Source: Scedosporium boydii (lineage: Eukaryota; Ascomycota; Sordariomycetes; Microascales; Microascaceae). Taken from it: a stretch of DNA of 31,429 nt. The translations under genes were made by a program, and so were the position numbers. Below the pieces are notes generated by a model. That model was not told the origin of the DNA, did no database searches, and worked only from the letters and a program-made list of their open reading frames with translations. The stretch lies in the NCBI GenBank assembly GCA_002221725.1, contig NJFT01000338.1, positions 1 through 31,429 on the forward strand, read 5' to 3'. This document shows positions 11,240 through 21,293 of this stretch, piece after piece (the stretch's first letter is position 1; the number at the start of each line of letters is the position of its first letter).

Positions 11240-12390
11240 ATGAATCTCCGGCTTGAGAATCCTACCGTCTCCACCCCCTCATTGGTAGTTCGCTTAGACT
11301 TGGAGGGGAGGCCAGGGGATGAGAGGTCAGGGCTGTGGTCTAGGCCTCTCACGCAATACGAGATGCGGTTGGTTGCAACGTGACACATGATGTCTCTTAG
11401 CACATCTCGGAAATCAGCTTGTCCGGTGTGTCTGATCAATCAAAATCTTAATTTACCTCTCAATAGAATCGGACCGAAATGTCTAAGGGAGAAGGGTCAT
11501 GTATCTGCAGGTAGCGGAGGAGAGCTAGTCAAATACGTTGGTTCAAGGGAGCGGAGGCAGAGAGATGCACCGAACTCACATCTCTTGTGCTTGGACTCGG
11601 CCCTTATTGGTAGTGGCAAAGTGGATAAATGGTCCAAGCAAGCCCCTTACGGAAAGTATAGAAGTTGGTGACTAGGAGCGGAAAGATTGGTTAGCGAATC
11701 ACTAGCCAACTGACTAGGAGGGTTGGTCATCCGAGCTACTATTAGGCGGAAAGGATGCATAATGTGGTTTCATGGCATACGAGCTCGGGAATCCTGGCTC
11801 ATACCATATCCTTGCACAAGATTACAACCTGTGAAAGGAGAAGGACTGGGCAGATCCGGAATGTCGGCGCTGGACGGGTGAGTTCGGCCCAGAGCAAGAG
11901 GCCACCAACAAGATACTTAAGAATCTCACCACCACTATGGCTCTATTCCCGTCATTGCCCCACCGCAAGGCGACATGTGGCATGCCCCATGACTCCAGGA
12001 TCTGCCTTCCAAGACGAGGCGTTTCTCGGTACTACTGGGAACCCGAGAGTTTACACTTGCCGGTCGTGGATATGCTGGCGGTCATGGTATGACTTGACCC
12101 GAGAACCCCTTCGTCTCCAACCGTCCTTCTCTCATTGGTAGTTTTCTCGATTGGAGAAGGAACGATGGGCAAGGGATGTCGGAGCCACCGGGCCTGTCAC
12201 ATAATGAGCGCAGGCTGCCGTTAATTGCAATGCTGGCATGTGATGCCTCTTGCCATGATTATTGGCTCTCGAGAATCCTCCTACCAATATCCGAAGCAGA
12301 AGCTTTCACATCTCGAGAAGAGTCGGACCGAAGCATGATGCAGAAAGGATCATGCAATCATGCACACGCGGCAGAGCGAAAGCGAGCATA
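11240..12390. repeat. Diverged direct duplication, copies about 11.25-11.55 and 12.09-12.40 kb
   Basis: The two blocks align collinearly at an offset of about 840-855 bases. Shared words in order: GAGAA(T/C)CC then TCTCCA, CTCATTGGTAGTT (11279 and 12130), GGGATG, GCCT-TCAC, TTGCAA, a GATG-CTCTT pair (11389 and 12242), TCGGACCGAA (11468 and 12322), then AAGGGTCATG against AAGGATCATG. Divergence is high and neither copy has a long open frame. Confidence 0.6.
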
Positions 12391-13302
12391 ACGGGTCAAG
12401 GGACACTTGGTGGGAGGCAGAGCACAGGGCCCGTGTATGGGCATGGGTGGTCAACTGACCGGGGGGCTTAGGTCAGAGCTATACCGTTAGGTCTTGCAGA
12501 ATGCGGAAGGTTGTCTGACGGGGAATTCACCCGTTCGTTCTCCCTTACGCAAAGATTACGACGAGGGAAGGGTTACACAATCGGGAACGCCGGTGCCCGA
12601 GGGCCCACCAATGATTGAGGATCCACCCTTTGTATCAAGACGGCCAGTCCGTGGAGGGGTGCGTGCCCTACGCTGCAGGGTCCGATATGAAAGAGAAAAA
12701 ACGAAGGATTATGCGTCACTGAGACGAAATAGGACCGAAAGGAGTGTGAGAGATGCGGGCGGTCCCGGATCTATTTGATCTCGCTCCGGCAGAATCGGTT
12801 GGCTACGGGATCTTGGAAGCACAAGGCAGACTGGACCTTGTAAATTTGGGTGGGGTGGAACTTCTGCGTCATCACCAGGGTTGGAAATGCGTTAATTCCC
12901 TATTGGAGATGGCGGATGTGGCCATAAAGCTTGGAATTTGGCCGCACCCAAAGGAAGTGATATATGAGGACTGACTAACAGACTCGTATAATGCTTTCGA
13001 TCCTTTTAAGCCTACTCTCACGCCTCCCTTCATCATCTGGCCTCCTCGCCTATTCTCATACTCCCACTTAACTGTTGCCATTTCTCCCCTTTACTGCCAT
13101 TCCTGCGGAATTCCTTCTCTCATATCTTGCTTGCGAACTGCATTTGACATACTCAGTCCCAATATCACGATGCTCTTACGAGCGCGGACTAGCTGGAGAT
13201 TTCTGCGTCTCGTTAATGTCTCGCGCCATATACGTTATCCCACTGCCTCCTGGATGAGATGGCAGAGGTTCAACACTGCTGTGGTCTTGCGCCTTCCTCT
13301 GC

Positions 13303-13335
13303 CACGTGATCTGTCAATCCAAGGAATCTATAAAT
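13303..13335 (+). promoter_or_regulatory. E-box and TATA element upstream of the RTC4-like gene
   Basis: A CACGTG palindrome (13303-13308) is followed by CTATAAAT (13328-13335) and a CT-rich stretch that leads to the start codon at 13399. CACGTG is the core site of bHLH factors such as Cbf1/Pho4 types. Which factor would bind is inference. Confidence 0.5.
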
Positions 13336-13398
13336 TCAGAAACAAGTCTCTCAACTTCCTACCTTTTCTCTCCTACTCCCTTCCCCCAAGCACCTCCA

Positions 13399-14447
13399 AT
13401 GGCTACGGTAGTTCGTCTTTCTGGTGCCGAGGCTCTCACGCCTCCATCGAGACACTTCCGTTCAGCAGGGGCTCCCCAAACTCCAAGATCGCGCCAAGAC
13501 TTTCTTAGTAGCCGAGGATATTCGCGCGACGATGCCATATGGATTTCCGACAGCGAAGACGGCAATCACAGGAAGACAAAAAGGAAGAGGCTCTCACCTT
13601 CCCCATCGCGCCAAAAGCGTGTAAAGAATGATAGTAAGAAAACTTGTCGCATTCACATCCTTTCCATCAAGTGTACGCCAAGGAGGCTAATAGTTAAAAC
13701 CTAGATTCTATAAGCCATAGCCCGTCCATAGGGAGACGATGTCGAACACGAACTTCCTCACTTACCCTCAACCTGAGGCCCGAGCACGACAACGACAACG
13801 ACTCTCTCGCAAAACGCTTGCCTAGCCTCAAAAGCCCTAAAAGATCCGATCGGTGTCCTCTCTGTCAGCGACCTGTCAATGCAGATTGTCTTAGAAACTT
13901 CCCGAAGTCAACTGGAATTGGCTGGGAGATATTGTTCTGTACTCAGCATAAGAAGGACGAAGCCCGTGCTATATGGGAGGAAAAGGGCTACCCCCAGATC
14001 GACTGGTCGTCCCTCCATACACGAACGCCGCTAGGATACAAGCACCTCGAAGAGGTGGTCAACGGCAAGCAGTGCTACTATGGGGCCTTAGTCCGCCAGG
14101 ACATTGAGGCCGGGAAGAAGCGATGTCTTCTAACAACTGCCTCCAATTACTCACCAGGATACTACGGCTCGAGAGGGTCTAGAGTTATGCTGGAGAATAT
14201 AATGGGGCACTTCTCGAATCTCCTGAGGGAGAAGGCGGTGAGCAATAAGCTGGTGTTGGACTTGGGACCCCCGCTTTATGGGCAGGTCGTGCTGGTTCCT
14301 GAGCTAGCTGTGAGGTTAATAATGGACGACATGAAGGTCGAGGAAGAGGAGGCGAGAAAGATTCTAGAGGAGAGTAGATGGATTGGGGACTTGCTATGTG
14401 AGGATTATGGAGATGTGGTGGATGAAGATGAGGAGGGTCTGTTTTGA
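13399..14447 (+). CDS. RTC4-like domain protein, two exons
   Basis: Model: exon 1 13399-13633, intron 13634-13704 (71 bp, GTAAGA...CTAG with GCTAAT at 13686), exon 2 13705-14447, 325 aa. The N-terminal ~80 residues are Ser/Arg/Pro-rich and basic (KRKRLSPSPSRQKRVKND), with ISDSED resembling a SUMO-interacting or acidic patch. The C-terminal two thirds matches the RTC4-like domain: a CPLCQRPV zinc-type knuckle, FCTQHKKDEA, WEEKGYPQIDWSSL, SPGYYGSRGSRVM and VLVPELAVRLIMDDMKVEEE. Yeast Rtc4 (restriction of telomere capping 4) is linked genetically to telomere capping; the molecular role of the domain is poorly known. An alternative acceptor at 13731 keeps the frame but lies far from the branch site. 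The start was chosen for its context (CTCCAATGGCT) after a TATA box and CT-rich leader; an upstream in-frame ATG at 13306 is less likely. Confidence 0.85.
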
Positions 14448-15162
14448 TAATATTTTTCGTGCTGATGACAATATCCAATGACTTAAGTTATTCTTAGCTC
14501 AGGCGTTGAACTTGATGATCTGCGTTGTAGCTGCATTAAGACTTGGATAGAAGATATTTCTAGGCCTGAGAAGGTACTTCGGGAGAATCGGGTCGAAGCT
14601 TGGCAGACGGGGTATGCAATTGCAGCATATGAGCCAAGCCAATGTGAGGAGATGAAGTGGTATGACGAGACGAGCATCCCTTGCCATGAGCGCCCTTCCA
14701 TTTTCCGGTGTTTGTTTACGTCCGAGCTGATTCTCGCCCTACAGCTTCACTCGTGGTCCCGCTGGTAGTTTCGACTAATATTGTCATGTGACTTAATCAA
14801 GGCCGAGTAAACGAGCACGACCCTCTCACAAGGGGGCGAAGGGGCCATTGTCTTAATGGGGAATGTAGTTCGGAACAGGAGCGTACCCCAAGGTGTAGCC
14901 CTGGGTACCTCTTCAGTTTCTGGTGTGCCCTGTTTACGCCGGACTGGTGTCGAAAAACCTCAAGATACCTCACTTCCAACAGGAATCGTTCGGGCTTTTC
15001 GTAGCCCTCTCCCGAGCTCAGGCATATAAGAGCTCCTTATCTTCCCTCTCCCTTCTCTTCCCTCTTCTCTTCCCTCTCCCTTCTCTTCCCTCTCCCTTCT
15101 CTTCCATCCTTCTCTTCCCTACACCCAGAGCGTGTACTAATAAGCCCGCCGAGCGCATCGAT
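14448..15162. other. Intergenic region and promoter of the F-box-like gene
   Basis: TATAAG at 15025-15030 is followed by an 80-bp pyrimidine tract (15041-15120) built of CTTCCCTCTCCCTT-like repeats, a usual core-promoter and leader arrangement in filamentous fungi. The rest (14448-15000) shows no gene. Confidence 0.55.
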
Positions 15163-15809
15163 ATGCCCGACATGAGACTCGAATTTATGCCCCAAGATAT
15201 CGCACTCGAGATCCTTCAGTATCTTATACCTACCGAACATGAAGTTATAGTATGCTATACGCCACCTAACGAGCGGGAAAGGAACCGATTCCGAGAAGCG
15301 CGTAGTTTGATGCTACTGAATAAACCTCTCAGTGATATCGTACGTGGGCTCATCTATCGAAGGAAAACGTTCTGCTTTAGCTCCCGCGTGCATGATGATC
15401 TTCCTCTTTTCCTACAGAATCTTCGACAAGAGACTTTGGAGATGATTCAGAAGGTTAAAATCATCTGGCACTACGGCCTAGACCTACGACCCGGACTTTC
15501 GCTGCTCTTGTGCTGTACTTCGTTGCAGAGCTTAGAGCTCGATACCGAAAGTGCAGGAATTTACAAGTACCACGACAAAATCCTTCAATGTTTTCGGCTT
15601 ACTGAGTTTAAATGTGCTGACCCGAGAATGGAGGAGATCTCGGATATCATCACTAGCCAAGAGGCGAGAACCAAATGGCAAAACAATCAAGTTAGAATGA
15701 CAAGAGAAAAAAAGGTAAGATTTAGCTAAATATCAGTTTATCACAAATAGCTAACAGATTCTAGCTGGATGGAATGAAAGTAACGTTTCAATTTATACGA
15801 GAGGAATGA
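15163..15809 (+). CDS. Putative F-box-like protein, two exons
   Basis: Model: exon 1 15163-15714, intron 15715-15764 (50 bp, GTAAGA...TTCTAG, with CTAAC at 15751), exon 2 15765-15809, 198 aa ending MKVTFQFIREE. The N-terminal segment LEFMPQDIALEILQYLIP (residues 6-23) has the pattern of an F-box helix pair (Pro, then a hydrophobic-Glu-Ile-Leu core). The rest, with MLLNKPLSDIVRGLIYRRKT and LQSLELD, resembles fungal F-box-type proteins in which a short leucine-patterned segment follows. If correct, it would act as a substrate adaptor of an SCF ubiquitin ligase. The frame stays open 80 codons upstream, but that part translates the CT tract, so I place the start after it. The gene is well supported; the F-box call is moderate. 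Confidence 0.7.
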
Positions 15810-16714
15810 ATAGCGATGTCGGGTGAAGGGTTGTGAACTGCCATTTTACTACAGCTCGCCACACGAGTAGCTCGCACGCTTTCCCACCAGCGGCTGGCTC
15901 CCTCATCACCTGAGATCTACACGATAATGTAGGTCCTGATTTCTCAGGCAACCGTATTTGCCGGGACGTCATTCTAATTTTTGCATTACCTGCGATGCGG
16001 ATTGCGCGCCACTACACCGATCCGGAGACTGGGTTCACTTTTCAAGGTACGACTAGGATACACGCTCGTGTCTACAACTGTGGTGTTTATGAGCACTTCA
16101 TGTTATGAGCTAGGTTAGCCCTTGTTCGATTGCAAGTGCCACCAGGCAAGCGGCCGGCTAGGCGTTCCTCACTGGCTCGCAACATCCTGTGCGATGTTCA
16201 CCACGGTACTTTCATGGATTTCGGTGTACGGAGTTCCGCACCTGCTAGCCTCGGCACGACGAAAGAGGAAACGGCTCTGAAACAAGAGGATCGTGTTGCG
16301 CAAGAAATGGGCTCTGCTGAGATCGGTGCCTTCTAGCAGCGAGTGTGCGGCAACCCTGGAGACATTCTCTACTGTCGAAGGTGGGAAGGGGAGAGAACGA
16401 GGCATAACCGAAGTCAATTGCCTCACGTGTGATGGAGAGAGGTACTCCTTGGCAGACTGTCATTCCCCGCCGATACGAGCGCGGCCCCGAACCCCAGGTT
16501 AGAGCGCGACAAAGCAGCACTCGAACGACAACTCGCTCCATGCTTATGGAAGCACGTCGCTGGGGCCGGGACACATGAGCATATAAACTGCGCCGCGCCC
16601 CCTCCCCAAGGACGAGACAATCTTCCCCCTTTTTTCCTCTCGCCATCCCCATACCGACGACTTTCCTGTTCCTTGGGCGCTTTGCATATCGGCTAAGCGG
16701 ACCTCGTTATTATC
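15810..16714. other. Intergenic region and promoter of the RING gene
   Basis: No domain-bearing open frame is visible on either strand. TATAAA at 16582-16587 stands 133 bp before the RING gene start and is followed by a pyrimidine-rich stretch (16617-16640). Confidence 0.5.
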
Positions 16715-17252
16715 ATGGACCCCGACAACTCGACAAGCGATCATAAGTGTGGCCATACAACCCTCCATGTCGACTTAACGGACGCAATTGAGCGTTGCCG
16801 TACGTGTCCTGCGTTCCTTCGCAGAGGAGAAAACTACGAGGATCGCTTTGCCTTTACAGAATGTGGCTGCGTAAGCCTTGGTTTACTTGTTTCGCGCCCT
16901 CTCGGACGCTAATGCCGGAATAGGTCGTTTGTACCAAGTGTTCACGACTCGGAACATGCGCGGTTCACCCTGAGTGCGGAAAGCAAGGGGTCATGAAAGT
17001 TTTCGGCGGAACAACGTGCCCCATATGCTACGAAGACGACGTATCCAAGCTTATCGCCGACTCTTGCGGTAGGAACACCATTTACGGTGCAAGTTTTCTA
17101 GTACTAATTAGGCTTAAGGTCATATCTTCTGCCGTGATTGTTATGTTCAGGTTTACAATCGTAAGGCCAAGTGCCCTATATGCGAAAGTCGCTTTCAAAT
17201 ACGACTGATAGCGCCTCGGATTTCTACTAGAGGGATAGGTCTTGTCGTGTGA
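16715..17252 (+). CDS. Small RING-finger protein (C3HC4), three exons
   Basis: Model: 16715-16870, 16924-17068, 17119-17252, giving 144 aa. Introns are 53 bp (GTAAGC...AATAG) and 50 bp (GTAGGA...TTAAG, with ACTAAT at 17103). The C-terminal half is a canonical RING-HC: C84, C87, C100, H102, C105, C108, C119 and C122 (CPIC, SCGHIFCRDC, KCPIC). Only the spliced product restores it, which confirms both introns. The N-terminal half has another Cys/His-rich cluster (C12, C28, C31, C50, C52, C55, C58, C64, H67, C70) that may bind further zinc. RING domains of this kind usually recruit E2 enzymes, so E3 ubiquitin ligase activity is likely. Partner and substrate are unknown. Confidence 0.88.
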
Positions 17253-17446
17253 GGGGGAGAATTGAGAAATAGGAATCGGCTGGCGCAAGGCCGGTATATC
17301 TAACCCGATAATGATAAATTGAGAGAGATTGAGGGCAATGAGAATAGTTATATTTATCCCTTCTCCGAATCTAGTCCCTTAGTTTCTAGGTAGTAAGCAG
17401 AGGATAGGGAGATAGGGAAGCTATCTTCACAAGTTATCCCATCAAA

Positions 17447-17844
17447 TTAAATCCGAATTAATAGAAAGTTTACTGAACCATTGCTGTAAAGTAACCCCGT
17501 CCCCTGCAACTGTCGACCCAAAGACGCGTCTGGATTTGCTTGGTTGCCGCTGATAGCATCTTTATCGGCTGCTTCCCCAATCCCAATACGCAAGCTATCG
17601 TCTATTTCAGGGAGGGGGGCGTCGGGATTTATAGGCTCGTCGAGTGCCGCTGGCCCCGACATTCCGGGCAACCACCTCGGCCAGCGGGGTGGCAGCTCGA
17701 TCGCCTACGTCGCCGTCGTCTCTCATTGGCCGCATCTTCGTCCAGTTTCTGCCGAACCATTCGTGAGAGATCCCACAGGGCCTTCGACCCTGTCACGAGG
17801 GCAGCAAGGGTGGCTGCAGCGGTAATAGAAGTTGGAAGAGTCAT
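17447..17844 (-). CDS. Small hypothetical protein with hydrophobic N-terminal segment, two exons
   Basis: Model on the minus strand: exon 1 17844-17709, intron 17708-17650 (59 bp, GTAGGC...GGCCAG), exon 2 17649-17447, 112 aa. The N-terminus (TSITAAATLAALVTGSKALW, residues 4-23) is a possible membrane-anchoring or amphipathic helix; then come a basic cluster (NERRR) and an acidic, Pro-rich tail (INPDAPLPEIDDSLRIGIG). Without the intron the first frame ends at 71 residues after an Arg run. A simple one-base frameshift is an alternative explanation for the two adjoining frames. A TATA element (TATAAA, minus strand, 17920-17915) stands 71 bp upstream. I recognise no family. The upstream region carries the shared GGAACC-type motif. 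Confidence 0.45.
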
Positions 17845-18473
17845 GTGGGAAGTAGGTCTGTTCTCCAGGTATGTGCCGGCTGGGAATGAATCCGGAAGGG
17901 GAGGTTGATGACGCTTTATATGCTACTCATAACACCGGCGAACCCGGTTCCCGGATGACCGTTGACACCCAGAAACCCGGTTCACGGGGGTCAACTGCGC
18001 AGAGAGGATTACATAAGCACAAAGAGTGGATAACCGGGCCGGAGACGCTCGATGGTACCTTCTCCGGGTTTGCGCACGGTAATATTTATCAACCTATACA
18101 AGCAAATTTGCACAAAAGAGCACACATTACCCCTTAGTTATTAGCACCTTAGTTTTACTCAAAACCCTGGTCCCTGCATTGCGAGTGTCTATGAACTCCT
18201 TTACGTTTATAACTTAGAAGAGGGTTATACGAAAACAGACTCTCATTTATTGATTAGAATATTAACAATCTGCTGAGTATTAAATAGCCTTCCTTGCTAG
18301 GTACTTAAGCGCAGCAAGCGTAACCGCGCATATCCCAATAACTTGATCGCGAGGTAAATTAAAGAAAACTGGAAAAAAGACAAATGAAGAAAACAAGACA
18401 ATCGTATCTTATCCGTGCAATGTAATTACTGATGTAGTTAACAATTGCGTCGTTAAGAGAAAATCCAGAGACG
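17845..18473. other. Intergenic region with two copies of the shared near-palindromic motif
   Basis: AACCCGGTTCCCGG (17941-17954) and AAACCCGGTTCACGGGG (17973-17989) lie upstream of the 112-residue minus-strand gene, with TATA at 17915-17920 between them and the gene. The rest, 18120-18470, is AT-rich and looks like 3' flank of the Asn/Gln-rich gene. No further gene is seen. Confidence 0.6.
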
Positions 18474-20817
18474 CTAGAACAGAGGCACATTATCTTTGTC
18501 TTCGTCGTCGTCGTCGTCGTCCCCGTCGTCGTCGTCGCCGCCGCCAACCGGGGTGTATTTAATAGGTATTGTCTTAATTGGTTCTTGCCCGGCCATGCGT
18601 CTCTGTTGGTTGATCGAGCCATCTACCCATCTCAGGGCAGATACTTTGCGGAATTCGCCCTTGGACCAGGCCATCATCATCGCTACATCCGATTTATTCG
18701 ACTCATCTTCGAAATATCCCACGATGTACGAGTTCGGCCACGTTTCTTTATAATTCTGGTCGCGGCAGACGTAGTTTAAAATTCGTAACTTACGCCACCT
18801 ACCCTTGGTAAGAGTGGCGCTCGGCGATGTCTTGAACGTCAGCCTACTGCCCCATGTAGATTTTTCGAATCTTTCTGCCTCAGTCGCATAATCCGATCGT
18901 GAGACCCCTACGTGCCTCTCCTCGTCAGGATGCTTTAGACTCGGAAGACAGACGTCCAGAATGTTCGTGATAGACGCCGTAATTCTGCCTTCGACCGGCC
19001 CACTTTTATTGTTGTCGGGATCGTATTCTAGAATTATCTTATTCCAGTCCGCTGGAGGTGCAGGGATGCCCTTTAGCCAATTTCGCCTCACCGCCTCCGG
19101 GTTCGAGGACCAGGCATGCTTTCGCTTGACACGTCTGGAGGCCGTGAACCCTCTTGGGTTCTTCTCCCGGTAATCGCGGTAGGAATCAAAAAGTTCCGGG
19201 TCCTCTCTCTTTACTTCTTCTTGAAAATTCCTCAGTGCAGAAGGGCATGTAGATACAAAGGCGACAGTCAGAACATAAATCGCTGATGCGTCAAGACTAG
19301 GGGCCTTTCTCAAGAGGTACTCGCTCCGGAATTTAATATCGACATCATCGCAGCCACGACTGACGCAATCAGTCATTAACGATTTCCACATAAGGCCATT
19401 GAGGGACTCTTTCGGCATTTTCGACTCAAATAATGGCCAATAGCTAGCGCCATTGTTCTTCATGCCGTTGTTCTGAGTGCTATCCTGAGTGTTGTTCCCA
19501 TTGTTCTGAGTGTTATTGTTCTGAATGCTATTGTTCTGAGTGCTGTTGTTCTGAGTGCTGTCGTTCTGAGTGCTATTGTTCTGAGCAGCGCCAATGTTCT
19601 GAGCAGTATTGTTCTGAGCAGTGATATTCTGAGTGCCATTGTTCTGAGCAGTGACGCTGTTCTGAGCAGTAATGCCTGTAACCCTTGGGCTGCCCCAGTA
19701 ATTACAGTAGGAACTATAGAGTTCAGCATCTGTTATCCTTAATTCTTCTTCAAAAATCTCCTGTGTTGAAGGATAAGAAGTTATAAAGGCTTTAGATAGA
19801 GTCTGTAGTCCGTCGAGGGTGAAATTAGGGTACCTTCGCAAGAAGGACTCAAGGCGGAATTTAATATAGGCAAAATCGCACCCACGATTAATGCAATTGA
19901 CCTGTATCTGTTGCCAGATGGCACTGTTGAGGATTTCTTCTGTTACTTTCAGCTCAAATAATGGCCAATAGCTAGTGACATTGTTCTGAGTGGTAGCGCT
20001 ATCCTGAGCAGTATCATTCTGAGCAGCGGCGTTCTGAGCAGCAGCAGCATTCTGAGAAGCGGCAGCATTCTGAGCAGCAGCAGCATTTTGAGCAGCGGCA
20101 TTCTGAGCAGCGGCGTTCTGAGCAGCAGCAGCATTCTGAGAAGCGGCAGCATTCTGAGCAGCGGCATTCTGAGTAGTGATATTCGATCCAGTAGCTCCTG
20201 GCTGGCTGGCGCTATTTAGAGTAGTGGCACGACCGGTTGGGCTTGACGGACCGGTAGTTTGACTGCTGCTGTCTGGGGTTTGATTCTCCAGGGTAGGATC
20301 TAAGATCACTGGCGTTTGCCGAGTTGAGGCGGGCGGAGTAACATAACTTCCTGCTAGCCCTAGATTCTCTGCCCTGCCTTTGCCTTTGTCAGTTGGCTTC
20401 ACAGGGTCCGCAGGGTCCGGACCCGGGCTTGCGTCGGCGTTGGTAGAAGTGGGAGACACAGGTCGATCTGAGCTCTCCTGTGTGTTGCTGCCCCTCGGCT
20501 GTGCCGTGACATTTGCCGACGTAGAAGATCCAGCCTCATCCCCCTCCAGAGGGTACAATTGTAACAGCTTATTTACTGCCCCTTGTAGACTTTTTTTTGA
20601 CATTGACCATTCGGGGTCATAAGAAACCTCGAAATCAGATTGGTAGCCAAAATCTGGCGCTTTCTTTTTAATATGTCGGATAACGTCCTGTGATAGACTT
20701 GTTCCACCGCCGTCTTCGATAAGACGTCTCAGTTGGCGGGCTAACATAAGCCCGGGGTCGTTTTTCTTGCCTCCATCGCTTTTATTGTTCCCGTCGCCCT
20801 TGTTCTTCTTCTTCTTC

Positions 20818-20888
<71 letters not shown>

Positions 20889-20912
20889 CTTCTTCTTCTT
20901 GTTCCCTGCCAT
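18474..20912 (-). CDS. Asn/Gln-rich protein with a duplicated ~93-residue domain; function unknown
   Basis: A single open frame of 812 aa starts at the ATG at 20912 (AAAATGGCA context); an in-frame ATG 11 codons upstream (20945) is an alternative. Order of parts: Lys/Asn start with about 23 consecutive Asn; a globular-looking segment (GLMLARQLRRLIEDGG to KLLQLYPLEG); a Pro/Ser/Thr linker; QNAA/QNAAA repeats; domain copy 1 (SYWPLFELK to ELYSSYCNYW, about 19975-19694); a TQNN-rich linker; domain copy 2 (SYWPLFESK to ELFDSYRDYR, about 19446-19170); a basic stretch (SRRVKRKHAW, possible nuclear signal); a ~200-residue C-terminal region with WNKIILEYDPDNN and SYIVGYFEDES; and an Asp-rich acidic tail. 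Both domain copies share SYWPLFE, the RGCD motif and IKFR. The N/Q linkers have prion-like composition. I recognise no family. Confidence 0.8.
19450..20185 (-). repeat. Two arrays of degenerate Gln-Asn coding repeats
   Basis: About 19976-20180 holds units reading CAGAATGCTGC(C/T)GCT-like codons (QNAA, QNAAA, QNAAAS). About 19450-19675 holds CAGAACAA(C/T)-like units (TQNNS, TQNNN, AQNN). On the plus strand both show as recurring GTTCTGAG or ATTCTGAG words. They flank domain copy 1. Confidence 0.9.
20818..20887 (-). repeat. Trinucleotide microsatellite encoding poly-Asn
   Basis: About 70 bp of (GTT)n on the plus strand, read as AAC codons on the minus strand. It is flanked on both sides by (CTT) runs encoding Lys. 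All Asn codons in the run are AAC, so replication slippage is the likely source of length change. Confidence 0.95.
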
Positions 20913-21293
20913 TTTAAAACTCAAGCGAAAAGAATCTAGAAACAATAGAAGGATGATTTAAGTTATTTAATTCCAGTGGAAGCTAGAGTGATATGTGGAG
21001 GATTAAATAATTGATTGATTGGGATACTGTACCTTGGTGCAGCTGCGAAAACATTCAGTCGCCTATATATATGCAGAGCCTGTCATATCTGGCCGCCGGG
21101 AACCGGGGTTCCTGTCAATGTGACCGCCGGGAAACATGGTTACAGGGTGCTGTAACAGCCTGGAACCGTGGGGCCGGGACGCACGCCGGGTGTCAACCAC
21201 AGCAATCCCCCACCATTATTTTTCCCACTTGCATAAGAGGTAATTTTCTCATACCAGACATCATCACCCTATCGAACCAAATCAATTTTCACA
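20913..21293. promoter_or_regulatory. Divergent promoter region between the Asn/Gln-rich gene and the ferric reductase
   Basis: A symmetrical TATATATAT (about 21064-21072) could serve either direction. On the ferric-reductase side lie GGGAACCGGGGTTCC (21098-21112), CCGGGAAACATGGTTACA (21127-21144) and GGAACCGTGGGG (21162-21173), all variants of the motif found in two other intergenic regions. GCCGCC or CCGCC precedes the first two. Confidence 0.6.

Larger units (their letters stand above)
10067..13398. other. 3.3 kb without a recognisable gene; contains a diverged duplication and promoter regions
   Basis: The left end is the upstream region of the dehydrogenase. It includes three TCCGGA palindromes at 10692, 10718 and 10745. 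The centre (11.1-12.5 kb) is an old direct duplication, listed separately. Short open frames (for example 11755-12141 and 12753-12974 on the plus strand) show no domain. The right end is the promoter of the RTC4-like gene. A degraded transposon is a reasonable origin for the middle, but no terminal repeats or coding motifs remain. Confidence 0.5.

Noticed and set aside
18360..18622. 87-codon minus frame ending in a hydrophobic stretch
   Set aside because: It overlaps the C-terminus of the Asn/Gln-rich gene in another frame and consists mainly of translated GAC/CGA repeats.
19460..20167. Minus-strand frames rich in LLRT and LRTIALRT
   Set aside because: These are out-of-frame readings of the QN repeat arrays; the real frame runs through as part of the 812-residue gene.
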